Assembly: GCA_020639075.1 (NCBI GenBank)
Contig: JACKHI010000001.1
Location: forward strand, 2,108,001-2,172,000
DNA from: Phycisphaerales bacterium
GTDB taxonomy: Bacteria; Planctomycetota; Phycisphaerae; UBA1845; UTPLA1
DNA: 64,000 nucleotides
Reading direction: 5' to 3'
This document shows positions 36,649 to 47,006 of this stretch, piece by piece. The position numbers and the translations under genes were made by a program. The notes under the pieces are model-generated. The model had not been told where the DNA came from. It ran no database searches and saw only the letters and a list, made by a program, of their open reading frames with translations. How positions within the stretch are numbered: the stretch's first letter is position 1; the number at the start of each line of letters is the position of its first letter.

Positions 36649-38352
36649 TCATCGGATTGGCATCGCTTCATGGAGCACCTTCCCCTGGGCGCCGCTCGGC
36701 GGCTCGATCCCCAGCAATGCCGCCAAAGTGACGGCGATGTCGCACGGGGACGCCGGCGCGTAATAACGACCGGGAGCGACACGCGGCCCGCGAAGCAGAA
36801 TCGGGACGTGTCGCTCCTGATGCGAACCGCCATTGTGTCCCGCCAGGTTGCCGTCGCGCTTCTTCCAGTTGTCGGCAACGCGGAAACAGATCTGACCCGC
36901 GTTTGCGGGATGCCACGCATTCCATGCAAGCAGTCGCGGAACGTCCGTCGCGGGCGGCGCGACGCCTGAGAGCATCTCCGGTCCGTACGCATCCGCGATA
37001 AAGTCCTTTGACTTCAGAAACTGCACGGCCGTTGTGAACAAGGCGTGCCGGCGTTCGATCGGCAGTGATTCGATCAGCGGCATGTTGAAATACACATACG
37101 GCACTTCGACGCCGACGACAATCAAGTGCTCCTTGTCCGAGTCCCCTTCCGTATCGAAAAACGCTTTCTTCAAATGTGCATTCAGTTCGTTGCCCAGTTG
37201 GCGAGCGTCGTAAAGGCCCCCTGGCATCCCGAGGCCTTCGAGTACCTGTGGCGTGGCTTTCACACCGTGATCGGCAGTCAGCGCCAGGATGTATCGATCG
37301 GGCCCCACCTGCTTGTCGAGCATCGCCAGCAATCGCGCAATCTGCCGATCCGTCTGCACTGTCATGTCCATGACTTCGGCGCTCTGCGGGCCGAAGAAAT
37401 GGCCAACGGCGTCGTTCGACGAGAAGCCGATGCAAAGCAGATCGACGATATCATCTTGTCCGAGGGACTCGGCGGCGATCGCTTTTTCTACGAGGTCGAG
37501 AACCAAATCGCTGCCAGCGGGCGTCGCCCAGAGCGCTTCGTGGAATGCCCCGAGCGTCGCATCGGTCCGAGGCGGCAGCGCATGGGGAAACGTCGTTCCC
37601 ATCAACTCGATCAGTGGATGCCAGGCGGATTCGAGCGGGTAGGCGCCGGCCAAGGCCGAAGCCGGCGTGAGTGGTCGCCAGACGTAACCATCGAAGCGTT
37701 TTGACGGATCAGCAGCGTTGAATTCCTGCACGTACGCCGGCAAAGATTCACTGTAGAACGTGCTGGAATCGAAATGCCCATTCCCGAAATTCCACCAGAG
37801 CGCCGTGTCGGCGAGCCGACCGCCGAGGAAGATCGCGGCGCGATCCTTCAGGGCGATGGAAACGACATGCGTACGCCGATCGTTGAGTTTCATCTGATCG
37901 CCGAGCGTCGGCGCGCACAGGCGTCGCGGCGAACGGCCCTGACCCGGTCGATCGGACGGCGGCACCGCCTCGCACGCATCGTCAGTGACGGCGTACTGCG
38001 CCTGAGTCGTTCCCGTGTTCATGAACCATCTGTTGGCCACAATTCCGTGGACACGCGGCGTCGCGCCGGTCGCGATCGTCGCATGCCCCGGCGCCGTTGC
38101 CGAGCTCAGCGCATCGAAATGTGCGTTGGCGAAATGGGCGCCTTCTCGCATCAGTCGCCGGAAGCCGTCGTTGCCGAAATAGGGTTCGAAGCGCGTCAGG
38201 TAGTCGGCGCGAAGCTGATCCACAACGACGAGAACGACCAACCGCGGCGAACCGCTGTCGGAAACGTCGGCATTGACCGACGTTGCACAACACGCCAATG
38301 ACAACAAACTGCCAACTACGATTCTCTGGATCCTGGATGTGGACGCGATCAC
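36649..38352 (-). CDS. Alkaline phosphatase superfamily protein (PafA-like)
   Basis: A 567-residue secreted phosphatase or phosphodiesterase. A signal peptide (LLSLACCATSVNADV) precedes VVLVVVDQLRADYLTRF, whose Asp is a metal ligand. The nucleophile Thr lies in SSATAPGHATIATGATPRVHGI. Further metal ligands are in GFSSNDAVGHFFG and LTADHGV, and a late His is in HNGGSHQERHVP. This order is characteristic of PafA-like/type I phosphodiesterase enzymes that release phosphate from organic phosphates outside the cytoplasm. GTG start with a weak GGGGAAG upstream. No linked phosphate regulator is seen. Confidence 0.88.
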   Translation of the reverse strand: MIASTSRIQRIVVGSLLSLACCATSVNADVSDSGSPRLVVLVVVDQLRADYLTRFEPYFGNDGFRRLMREGAHFANAHFDALSSATAPGHATIATGATPRVHGIVANRWFMNTGTTQAQYAVTDDACEAVPPSDRPGQGRSPRRLCAPTLGDQMKLNDRRTHVVSIALKDRAAIFLGGRLADTALWWNFGNGHFDSSTFYSESLPAYVQEFNAADPSKRFDGYVWRPLTPASALAGAYPLESAWHPLIELMGTTFPHALPPRTDATLGAFHEALWATPAGSDLVLDLVEKAIAAESLGQDDIVDLLCIGFSSNDAVGHFFGPQSAEVMDMTVQTDRQIARLLAMLDKQVGPDRYILALTADHGVKATPQVLEGLGMPGGLYDARQLGNELNAHLKKAFFDTEGDSDKEHLIVVGVEVPYVYFNMPLIESLPIERRHALFTTAVQFLKSKDFIADAYGPEMLSGVAPPATDVPRLLAWNAWHPANAGQICFRVADNWKKRDGNLAGHNGGSHQERHVPILLRGPRVAPGRYYAPASPCDIAVTLAALLGIEPPSGAQGKVLHEAMPIR

Positions 38353-38485
38353 TTTTGCTTCCCCGCTTCCTGCTGTCGGTCAAGACAACTGACTGCCTCA
38401 GCATAGTCGGAATCCCATCGACTGCGAACGTGCCGACATGCTAAGAAGGGATGAAGAGAGCGACGGTGCGATCTCGGCAAGAACA

Positions 38486-38656
38486 TCAGATCGAATCGCC
38501 GCACGCCGGACATCGGGGGAAAGAGGCGTTCGGAAGGGGAAAACCACAGACGGGGCAATGGAAACTTCCCTGCGACGACCTGGTTCTGCGTCTGGCCCAG
38601 ATCAATGTCACCAGCAGGATGACGCAGACGACGGCAATGGTCAGGCCGATGCGCAT
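38486..38656 (-). CDS. 56-residue membrane zinc-ribbon microprotein
   Basis: A short gene read directly from the minus strand: ATG at 38656, TGA at 38486. The product has one hydrophobic helix (residues 3-21, IGLTIAVVCVILLVTLIWA), a basic stop-transfer (RRRTRSS), and a zinc ribbon with CPVC and CPAC pairs near the C-terminus (HCPVCGF...RCPACGD). The start is 3 bases after the stop of the YbbR-like gene (TAG CGG ATG), so it is probably co-translated in the cdaA operon. Membrane attachment with a zinc knuckle facing the cytoplasm suggests an accessory or regulatory role for the cyclase complex; this is inference. Confidence 0.8.
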   Translation of the reverse strand: MRIGLTIAVVCVILLVTLIWARRRTRSSQGSFHCPVCGFPLPNASFPRCPACGDSI

Positions 38657-38659
38657 CCG

Positions 38660-39748
38660 CTAAGGACCCACGCCGTCTGTATCGTCGATGGTCCCCGCCG
38701 CAACGCCGCGCGGCACGAGGCGGAACCTGACTTGCCTCGGCTCGGAGGTCTCCAACAACGAGCAGTCGCAAAATTCCGGCGGCAACAGGAAGACGACGTC
38801 GCGGACGATGATGTCACCGCGTTCGGCGCTATCGATATCGGCCGCGAGTATTTCGACGAACGCGCGGATCTTCGAGGCGTCGAGTTGGGCGACGCGATCC
38901 TTCGGGCCTCGAACGTCGATGTGCAGGCCCACGAATTCGCCGCTCTCGGCGATGACGGCGTACTTCCGTTGAACACTGTCGGGGATCGACCATTTGACGG
39001 TGATCGGCCCCTTGTTCTTCGTCGTTTCGAGCGTCTCAACCTGGCCCCGGACGCGAATCTTGTCCGGCGTCAGTTGAACGGCATCGGAAGGAAGGTCGAT
39101 CGGGTGCTCCAGCGTCACGTCGCCGACGAAGTCAAAACTGCTCCCCGGCGTCTGATTCTCTATCAGGGACGACGCATGCACGACGGCATGGCGATCCGCC
39201 TGGAATCGCTCATCCTTCGCCGCGAACTCCGGCAGACGCGCCGTGACCTTTCGCGTCGCGGGCTTGTCGCGAACGCGCACTTCGCCGTAGTCAAAACGCA
39301 CGGGTATGTCCGCCACCTCCACGAACCGGTCGATGCGCACATTCAACATGGGCGGATCGGCGTCAACAATGATGCCGACCTGCCTGAGATCTGGAACCTG
39401 CCGCAGAACGTCTTTGGCCGTCGGAAGCCCCTGCGGATCAATCGACGCGGGACGCAGATCGTCAATCGGAATACGAATGACTTCGCCTTCCGGAGATTCG
39501 TAACGAGAGCGGAATGTCTCGATCCGGCTGCGCCGGCCTCGAACCTTGATGTTGATCGTCCGATGATACGGCGGCTCGGAAAACGCGACATAGCGATCGC
39601 TGTGGGCGCTGTTCGGCAGGATCGTGATGCTGAACTCTTCTTCGGTCGTCACCCATTGATCCGCGACGATCCAGATCAGGAGCGTAATGACGACCACGAC
39701 GGCGCCGGTACGAATGGTGCTTCCAATGGACTCTGTTCGATCGGCCAT
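38660..39748 (-). CDS. YbbR/CdaR-like regulator of diadenylate cyclase
   Basis: A 362-residue protein with one N-terminal membrane helix (TGAVVVVITLLIWIVADQWV) and a large extracytoplasmic part made of repeated beta modules, as in YbbR-domain proteins. Its place directly downstream of cdaA is the conserved arrangement seen in Firmicutes, where CdaR binds and modulates CdaA. The ATG at 39748 follows AAGGGA at good spacing and leaves a 16-base gap to cdaA; an ATG at 39781 would overlap cdaA by 17 bases. It is more divergent than Firmicute CdaR, so the regulatory role is inferred mainly from gene order. Confidence 0.8.
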   Translation of the reverse strand: MADRTESIGSTIRTGAVVVVITLLIWIVADQWVTTEEEFSITILPNSAHSDRYVAFSEPPYHRTINIKVRGRRSRIETFRSRYESPEGEVIRIPIDDLRPASIDPQGLPTAKDVLRQVPDLRQVGIIVDADPPMLNVRIDRFVEVADIPVRFDYGEVRVRDKPATRKVTARLPEFAAKDERFQADRHAVVHASSLIENQTPGSSFDFVGDVTLEHPIDLPSDAVQLTPDKIRVRGQVETLETTKNKGPITVKWSIPDSVQRKYAVIAESGEFVGLHIDVRGPKDRVAQLDASKIRAFVEILAADIDSAERGDIIVRDVVFLLPPEFCDCSLLETSEPRQVRFRLVPRGVAAGTIDDTDGVGP

Positions 39749-39764
39749 TCCGTAGGCGTCCCTT

Positions 39765-40574
39765 TCAGGCCTTTGCGTCATCGCTGCGGCGCATCAGCTC
39801 CGCACGGAGAATGTGTCGAAGACTTTCCGCCGTCAGGTTGCGTTGCATGTTGCCGCTTTGAACGACGCTGATGATCCCGTTTTCCTCGCTGACCACGAGA
39901 ACAAGGGCGTCCGATTCCTGGGAGAGACCGATCGCGGCGCGATGCCTCGATCCCAGCGCGATACTGACTTCGTCCGAATCGGCAAGCGGAAACTGAACGG
40001 CCGCCGCCGTCAGCCGGCCTTGCGAGATGACGACGCCCATGTCGTGCAGACTGGTGCCGGGCCAGAAGATGGTCGTCAGCAGGTCTTTCGAAACTTCCGC
40101 ATCGAGCCGCACGCCCGCGTCCATCAGCGCGCCGAACTCCGTCGACTTCTCGAAAGCGATCAGCGCGCCGATCTTGTTCTTTGACAAATACGTCGAGGCC
40201 TCGACGACCTGCTCGATCACGCGTTCCATTGCCTGCGGCGAATCCGCGAACCACGTCGCGGCGCCGAGCCGGATCAACGCCCGGCGCAACTCGGGCTGAA
40301 ACGCCACGAGCGCCACGAGAAACAGCGCCCCAGTGAACAACGGATAGAGCGTCTGGATACGCTCCATGTTGAAGAGGCTTGCGATCCACGACAACAGCAG
40401 CGTGCTGCCGAGCAGAAGAAGCACGAATCCTCGCAACAGGCGGGCGCCGCGCGTCCCCCGCAGGAATCGCATGACGGCATAGACCGCCGCGCCGATCAGG
40501 AACAGCTCCACCAGATCGGGCCACTGGGCCCGTTCGATAATGCCGGTGATCTGATTGATGGGGCTTTCGAGCAT
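39765..40574 (-). CDS. cdaA: Diadenylate cyclase (CdaA type)
   Basis: A 269-residue membrane enzyme predicted to make cyclic di-AMP from two ATP. Three hydrophobic helices cover about residues 20-90, and a DisA_N cyclase domain follows. The RHR motif (R210-H-R212, GSRHRAAIG) and SDALVLVVSEENG are canonical. The DGA motif is altered: LHDMGVVI has D178-M-G180 in place of D-G-A, keeping the metal-binding Asp. The ATG at 40574 starts MLESPINQ just before the first helix; 40664 is an alternative. It heads an operon with the YbbR-like and zinc-ribbon genes. Confidence 0.9.
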   Translation of the reverse strand: MLESPINQITGIIERAQWPDLVELFLIGAAVYAVMRFLRGTRGARLLRGFVLLLLGSTLLLSWIASLFNMERIQTLYPLFTGALFLVALVAFQPELRRALIRLGAATWFADSPQAMERVIEQVVEASTYLSKNKIGALIAFEKSTEFGALMDAGVRLDAEVSKDLLTTIFWPGTSLHDMGVVISQGRLTAAAVQFPLADSDEVSIALGSRHRAAIGLSQESDALVLVVSEENGIISVVQSGNMQRNLTAESLRHILRAELMRRSDDAKA

Positions 40575-40832
40575 ATGCGACTTACTATCGACACCCGTTG
40601 GACCAGCATCGCCTTGGCGACGGATTCCGCGCTCGGATCGCCGCAGCGTCAACGCCTCAAGCATATCGCGGAACCGTCATTCCAGCTATCATGCCCGGCT
40701 CACGATTGACCCGCCCCGCGACGCATTCGGCATCGAGTGTCGATTGCGGGGCTGTCGAATCGGCCGGATGCCGAAACAGCACGTTGAATGTTCGGCGACG
40801 TCAGCGACCGGCTCAGGAGATGATGAACTAAA

Positions 40833-41810
40833 ATGAGCGACAAGACGGTTCTCGTTACCAGATTGATCCCGGAGATCGGCGTCCGACTCCTGCAGAAAGC
40901 CGGCCTTCGCGTTCGAATGAACCAGCAGGCCCGGCAATATCGCGAGGACGAACTGGCCGAGGCGGTCCGTGACGTCGACGCCGTCGTCTGCCAGTTGGCG
41001 GACCGTTTTCGCGCACAAGTCCTGGAATCCGCCGCGCCACGCTGCAAGGTCATCGCCACGTGCGCCGTGGGTTACGACAACATCGATGTCGCCGCCGCCG
41101 CCAAACTCGGCATCCACGTCACGAATACGCCGGACGTCCTCACTAACGCGACGGCGGATCTCACTTGGGCCCTGCTGCTTGCGACGGCGCGGCGCCTCGG
41201 CGAAGCCGAGCGATTCGTTCGCGCCGGCGCCTGGCGCGGTTGGGGGATGCTCCAGTACCTCGGTGCGGACGTCTACGGCAGGACCCTCGGCATCATCGGC
41301 GCAGGACGGATCGGCACGGCCGTCGCCCGGCGCGCGGCCGGATTCGACATGCCGATCCTCTATCACGCCCGACATGACAACGCCGCCATGAATGATCTCG
41401 GGGCGAAACGCGTCGGCCTCCCTGTACTGCTCGCCCAAAGCGACTTTATTTCGCTCCATGTGCCGCTGACGCCCGAGACCCGTCGGATGCTGGATGCCGA
41501 GGCGTTTGGCCGGATCAAGAAAGGCGCGATCCTGATCAACACGGCGCGCGGCGCCGTCCTCGATCAGGCGGAGTTGATCAACGCCCTGCGGACGGGTCGG
41601 CTCGCCGCCGCCGGTCTGGATGTCTATGACGGGGAGCCGTCGATCCCGAAGGAACTGCTCGAACTCGACAACGTCGTCGCCCTGCCGCACATCGGCTCGG
41701 CCACAGTCACGACGCGAAATCGAATGGCCGAGATGGCCGCACAAAACGTGATCGCGGTCCTCAAGGGAGAGCCGCCGCTGAATCCCGTGTTGCCCCCGAG
41801 CGCCGACTGA
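40833..41810 (+). CDS. D-2-hydroxyacid dehydrogenase (glyoxylate/hydroxypyruvate reductase-like)
   Basis: A 325-residue NAD(P)-dependent dehydrogenase of the D-isomer family. The Rossmann motif GRTLGIIGAGRIGTAVARR is near residue 150. KKGAILINTARGAVLDQ carries the conserved substrate/cofactor segment, GLDVYDGEP the catalytic Glu region and LPHIGSAT the catalytic His. Closest pattern is glycerate dehydrogenase or glyoxylate/hydroxypyruvate reductase, interconverting D-glycerate and hydroxypyruvate or glycolate and glyoxylate. GGAG lies 13 bases before the ATG. The ATL gene follows after 20 bases. Confidence 0.9.
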   Translation: MSDKTVLVTRLIPEIGVRLLQKAGLRVRMNQQARQYREDELAEAVRDVDAVVCQLADRFRAQVLESAAPRCKVIATCAVGYDNIDVAAAAKLGIHVTNTPDVLTNATADLTWALLLATARRLGEAERFVRAGAWRGWGMLQYLGADVYGRTLGIIGAGRIGTAVARRAAGFDMPILYHARHDNAAMNDLGAKRVGLPVLLAQSDFISLHVPLTPETRRMLDAEAFGRIKKGAILINTARGAVLDQAELINALRTGRLAAAGLDVYDGEPSIPKELLELDNVVALPHIGSATVTTRNRMAEMAAQNVIAVLKGEPPLNPVLPPSAD

Positions 41811-41830
41811 TCACCCTGTCCGTTGCCGTT

Positions 41831-42241
41831 ATGCCCAGCCATCGAAACAGCGCGCCGCGCCGGCAGTCCGCGGGTCGTCGTCCCCGGCGGGAGGCGCCCC
41901 CGACGCTGCAAGTCGACGATGTTGCGGGCCCCCATCCCGCGATTCTGCGACTGTGCCGCCTGATCGCGTCCATCCCTCGAGGTCGCATCTGCACCTACGG
42001 CATGCTTGCTTCAGGAATCGGCTGGCCGCGGCACGCTCGGCTGGTCGGTCGATTTCTTGCGGAGTCGCCGTTGGCCGAGATGCTGCCGTGGCACCGAGTC
42101 GTCGGGGCCGACGGCCGGATCCGTCCGCGAACAGGCAGCGGGCCGAACCGGCAAAGATCGCGCCTCGAGAAAGAAGGCGTCGGTGTGAATGAGCAAGGTC
42201 GCATCCGGATAAAGGCATATCTGTGGTCGCCGAGTCCGTGA
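41831..42241 (+). CDS. Alkyltransferase-like DNA repair protein (ATL)
   Basis: A 136-residue protein with the DNA-binding domain of O6-alkylguanine-DNA methyltransferase. The active-site PCHRV of MGMT is PWHRV here (residues 86-90, W87), the hallmark of alkyltransferase-like proteins that bind O6-alkylguanine without transferring the alkyl group and recruit nucleotide excision repair. IPRGRICTYGMLASGIGWPRHARLVG carries the Tyr and Arg used for base flipping. The N-terminal 25 residues are basic and probably disordered. It lies 20 bases after the dehydrogenase gene. Confidence 0.9.
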   Translation: MPSHRNSAPRRQSAGRRPRREAPPTLQVDDVAGPHPAILRLCRLIASIPRGRICTYGMLASGIGWPRHARLVGRFLAESPLAEMLPWHRVVGADGRIRPRTGSGPNRQRSRLEKEGVGVNEQGRIRIKAYLWSPSP

Positions 42242-42391
42242 CGGGCATCGCGATTCCTGCGACGATGCAAGAACTTTTTCGGACACTCGCCCTGCAAAAC
42301 CCGACAGGTGTACGTTCACGCCTTCGATCTATATCATTGGCCCCAACAGGAAGGATGCGGCGGCTCCGGGGAGCCGCAATACGATTTCAGA

Positions 42392-43843
42392 ATGCTCCGA
42401 TTCAAGATCTTCCAGGACGGCAAACCCGCACCCGCGTTTGATCTGTCAAGCGCCTACCTCGTGGGCAACGACCGCGTACCGATTCGCGCCGAGATCAAGT
42501 TCAGCGGCGGCGAAATCGTCGCGGAGTCGCGGACGCGCGGCGCGGCGGCCCTGGCCGTCCTCTGGCCCGTTCCGGGCGTCGGCCGCGTGATGATGGAGAC
42601 GCCGCGGATATGCGAGCGGCAGGCGCCGTACAACCTGCATGTCGAGCTCGCGCGAGGCCAGCTCATGCGGATCAGCCAGAAGCGCGAGGACTGGGGGCTG
42701 TACGACTTCGAGGACGGTCGTGAATTGTACGATCGAGTCGATTCGGCGCGGAAACTGCTGATCAGCGCGATCACTGCCCCGGACGACGTAGCGGCCGCGG
42801 CATTCGCCGATCGTGCGCTGACGGAAAGCGTCTGCGTCGGCGAGGATCTCAGCAAATTCCACGCGGATGTCTTCCTCGATCGCAGACAGGCGGCCAGCCA
42901 GCTGTCGAAGCGGATGTTCGGCTGCCGCGTCGATCCGGCGAAGACGTCCGAAGCTTACCAGCAGCAATTGTCCAAGGCGTTTGACTTCGGTCTGCTTCCG
43001 CTGCCGTGGCGCGACTTGGAACCGAAAGAAGGCGACTACAAACCCGCCGCCTGCGAAAACTGGTTCAACACGCTGCGACAGAACAAGATGGCGATCTGGG
43101 CGGAATCTCTGTTGACGCTCGACCCGGCCCAGTTGCCCGATTGGCTGACGAAAACCGCGCGCAACTACGAACAGTTCCGCGATTGCGTTACGCGGCACGT
43201 TCGACAGATGCTCCGCAAGTATGGCCCCTACGTCCACGTATGGGAGGCGATCCGCGGTGCGCACGCGCACAACGAATTCCGCTTCACGTTCGAGCAGATC
43301 ATGGAACTCACGCGGATCACGTCCCTTCTGATCAAGCAGACGTCGCCGAAGAGTTCATCCGTCATCGGCATCACGCAGCCATGGGGCGAATACTACGCGA
43401 ACGATCCGCGGACGATTCCACCGCTGCTTTACGCGGAAATGACCGTCAGCAGCGGGATTCATTTCGACGCCTTCGGCATCGATCTGCGATTCAGCGTCGA
43501 CGCGCTGAATGCGAATGGTTTCATTCGCGACACGATGCAGATCTCCAGCATGCTCGATCGATTCGGCACGCTCGGTAAGCCGATTCACGTCCTGCTCGCC
43601 GGCGTACCGTCGGGCGGAGCGACTGGTTCCGCCGGATGTTGGCGCGAACAGTGGTCGGACGGTGTCCAGGCCGAGTGGTTCAACCGCGTCTATCGGATCG
43701 CGTTGTCCAAGCCGTTCGTCGAATCCGTCTGCTGCCATCGACTCGCCGACGCCACGAACCTCGACGGCATCCTCAACCTGGACTGCACGCCCAAACCCGC
43801 CTTTGACCAAATCCTCAAATTGCGAAGCGAACTGAGCGCCTGA
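42392..43843 (+). CDS. GH10 (xylanase)-like TIM-barrel protein with degenerate active site
   Basis: A 483-residue protein. The N-terminal 150 residues are a beta-rich module. Residues 170-470 resemble a GH10 barrel: FDFGLLPLPWRDLEPKEGDY matches the family F...N..KW...EP..G.F segment, and FGIDLRFS and LDRFGTLGKPIHVL match later strands. The acid/base segment, normally WDVVNE, is WEAIRGAHAHNEF, and the nucleophile segment ITELD reads HVLLAG, so the second catalytic Glu is missing. No signal peptide is seen. It may bind carbohydrate without cleaving it. The ATG at 42392 is preferred to 42308 because the domain begins there. Confidence 0.7.
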   Translation: MLRFKIFQDGKPAPAFDLSSAYLVGNDRVPIRAEIKFSGGEIVAESRTRGAAALAVLWPVPGVGRVMMETPRICERQAPYNLHVELARGQLMRISQKREDWGLYDFEDGRELYDRVDSARKLLISAITAPDDVAAAAFADRALTESVCVGEDLSKFHADVFLDRRQAASQLSKRMFGCRVDPAKTSEAYQQQLSKAFDFGLLPLPWRDLEPKEGDYKPAACENWFNTLRQNKMAIWAESLLTLDPAQLPDWLTKTARNYEQFRDCVTRHVRQMLRKYGPYVHVWEAIRGAHAHNEFRFTFEQIMELTRITSLLIKQTSPKSSSVIGITQPWGEYYANDPRTIPPLLYAEMTVSSGIHFDAFGIDLRFSVDALNANGFIRDTMQISSMLDRFGTLGKPIHVLLAGVPSGGATGSAGCWREQWSDGVQAEWFNRVYRIALSKPFVESVCCHRLADATNLDGILNLDCTPKPAFDQILKLRSELSA

Positions 43844-43905
43844 CGCCTCGAATTCGAAATCTCACATCTGAAATATCGAGTTGAGTATTTGAGATTCCGG
43901 GTGAT

Positions 43906-45516
<1,611 letters not shown>

Positions 45517-45685
45517 GAATGCGGCCTTTCCAGGCGATAAGCAGGTCAATCATTCGGCGGCGAAATCGCGGGCGCTCGACAATCGAGCCCCCGAGGATTC
45601 AGCGTCGTCTTCCCTCAAACGGGCCATTCTAAGGTGAGTTTCACGATCGTGTATCATCCGCCTGTCACGCGGGCGTATCGCGATC

Positions 45686-45714
45686 TTGACCGTCCGCGCG
45701 GCTCGCGCTACATT
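45686..45714 (+). promoter_or_regulatory. Sigma-70-like promoter of sodA
   Basis: TTGACC and TACATT are separated by exactly 17 bases and lie about 60 bases upstream of the sodA ATG. Both hexamers are close to consensus (TTGACA, TATAAT) and the spacing is optimal. Confidence 0.55.
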
Positions 45715-45772
45715 CCCAAGGGTAAATACCCCAGAATCGCAAATCCGCACACCAATCAAGGAGCCCAACAAC

Positions 45773-46387
45773 ATGGCTTTTGAACTCGCCCCCCTCCCAT
45801 ACGCCGCCAACGCCCTCGAGCCGCACATCGACGCCCGAACGATGGAAATCCATCACGACAAGCATCATGCCGCCTACACGGCCAAGCTGAATGAGGCCAT
45901 CGAAGGCCATGCGGATCTCGCCGGCAAGTCGGCCGAGGACATTCTCCGTAACATCAACAGCGTCCCCGAGGCGATCCGAACCGCCGTCATCAACAACGGC
46001 GGCGGCTACGTGAATCACAACCTCTTCTGGAAGATCATGGCCCCGAATGCGGGCGGCGAACCGACCGGCGCGATCGGCGACGCCATCAAGAGCACGTTTA
46101 ACGACTTCAATAGCTTTAAGGACAAATTCTCCAACGCCGCGGCGACGCGCTTCGGCAGCGGCTGGGCCTGGCTTTGTGTCGACGATAAGAAGAAGCTCAT
46201 CGTCACGAGCACGCCGAACCAGAACTCGCCGCTCATGGACGGCCAGACGCCCGTCCTTGGTCTCGACGTCTGGGAGCATGCGTACTACCTTAACTATCAG
46301 AACCGCCGCCCGGATTACATCAAGGCGTTCTGGAGTGTCGTCAACTGGAAGATGGTCGACGAGCTTTACGCCAAGGCCCGCGGCTAA
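45773..46387 (+). CDS. sodA: Superoxide dismutase, Mn/Fe family (Mn-type motifs)
   Basis: A 204-residue enzyme that dismutates superoxide to peroxide and oxygen. Metal ligands: H27 in MEIHHDKHH, a His in GGGYVNHNLFW, and Asp and His in LGLDVWEHAYYLNYQNRRPDY. The active-site Gln lies in TPNQNSPL, in the position used by Mn-type enzymes, so manganese is the likely metal. No signal peptide, so cytoplasmic. GGAG is 9 bases before the ATG and a promoter lies at 45686-45714. Followed by a hairpin-rich gap. Confidence 0.96.
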   Translation: MAFELAPLPYAANALEPHIDARTMEIHHDKHHAAYTAKLNEAIEGHADLAGKSAEDILRNINSVPEAIRTAVINNGGGYVNHNLFWKIMAPNAGGEPTGAIGDAIKSTFNDFNSFKDKFSNAAATRFGSGWAWLCVDDKKKLIVTSTPNQNSPLMDGQTPVLGLDVWEHAYYLNYQNRRPDYIKAFWSVVNWKMVDELYAKARG

Positions 46388-46587
46388 GCGACGATACGGC
46401 TACAATTCAATTGATCCTCACGGGGTGGAATCATCAAGCCGCGCGATGCGACGCCAGAATCGTCGAATCGCGCGGCGTTCTAATTCAGAGCCGCCGCGTC
46501 CCCGCGGCGACGTCGGGTTCGTTACGCGGTCGGAATGATCAAGGTTTCAATCCTGAGTTCACGATGATCGAGCGCGAAGGCGGGTGG

Positions 46588-46907
46588 CCCATCCCTTCAG
46601 GGATGGGGTCGCGACGATGCGAATGGAAAAACCGTTTCAGGCTTGAACGAGGTTCCTCTGCTGGCCCATCGTCGCGCCCCCACCACTGAAGTGGCGGGGC
46701 ACCCATCCGCAACTTGCATCGTATTTCGCCCGAAGGGCGCACGATCATAGCCGGGGATTTCAATCCCCGGTCTTGTTATGGCGTAATGAACATGGCGTCC
46801 GGAGGACGCGCGAGCATGCGACGTCCGCCCTGCCGGGCGGCAATTGTTAATTGAAAATGCCACCCAGGGACTGAAGTCCCTGGCAAAGACCGCACGCCCT
46901 CCGGGCG
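46588..46907. repeat. Hairpin array in the gap 46388-47006
   Basis: At least seven short perfect hairpins in about 320 bases: CCCATCCC-TTCA-GGGATGGG (46588-46607), CCACT-GA-AGTGG (near 46683), CGCCC-GAA-GGGCG (46727-46739), CCGGGGATT-TC-AATCCCCGG (46751-46770), GCGTCC-GGA-GGACGC (46795-46809), CCGCCC-TGCC-GGGCGG (46825-46840), CAGGGACT-GA-AGTCCCTG (46865-46882) and CGCCC-TCC-GGGCG (46895-46907). Stems differ in sequence, but loops are 2-4 bases. The segment GCGCCCCCACCACTGAAGTG recurs at about 47637, so it belongs to a dispersed family. No gene is seen in the gap. Confidence 0.85.
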
Positions 46908-47006
46908 AATGTCTCATTCGAGTGCGAAGCTCGAAGGGCACGAATTCCCCGACTCTCTCGACTTGAAGGGCAAGCATGCGGCGGCGAAATAACGCCAAAT
47001 CCCACC

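Noticed and set aside
43858..43896. Terminator between the GH10-like gene and gpmI
   Set aside because: AATCTCA/TGAGATT can pair over only 7 AT-rich base pairs across a 25-base loop; too weak to call.
46588..46907. Possible CRISPR array
   Set aside because: The palindromes differ in sequence and spacing; there is no constant repeat with unique spacers, and no cas gene is present.
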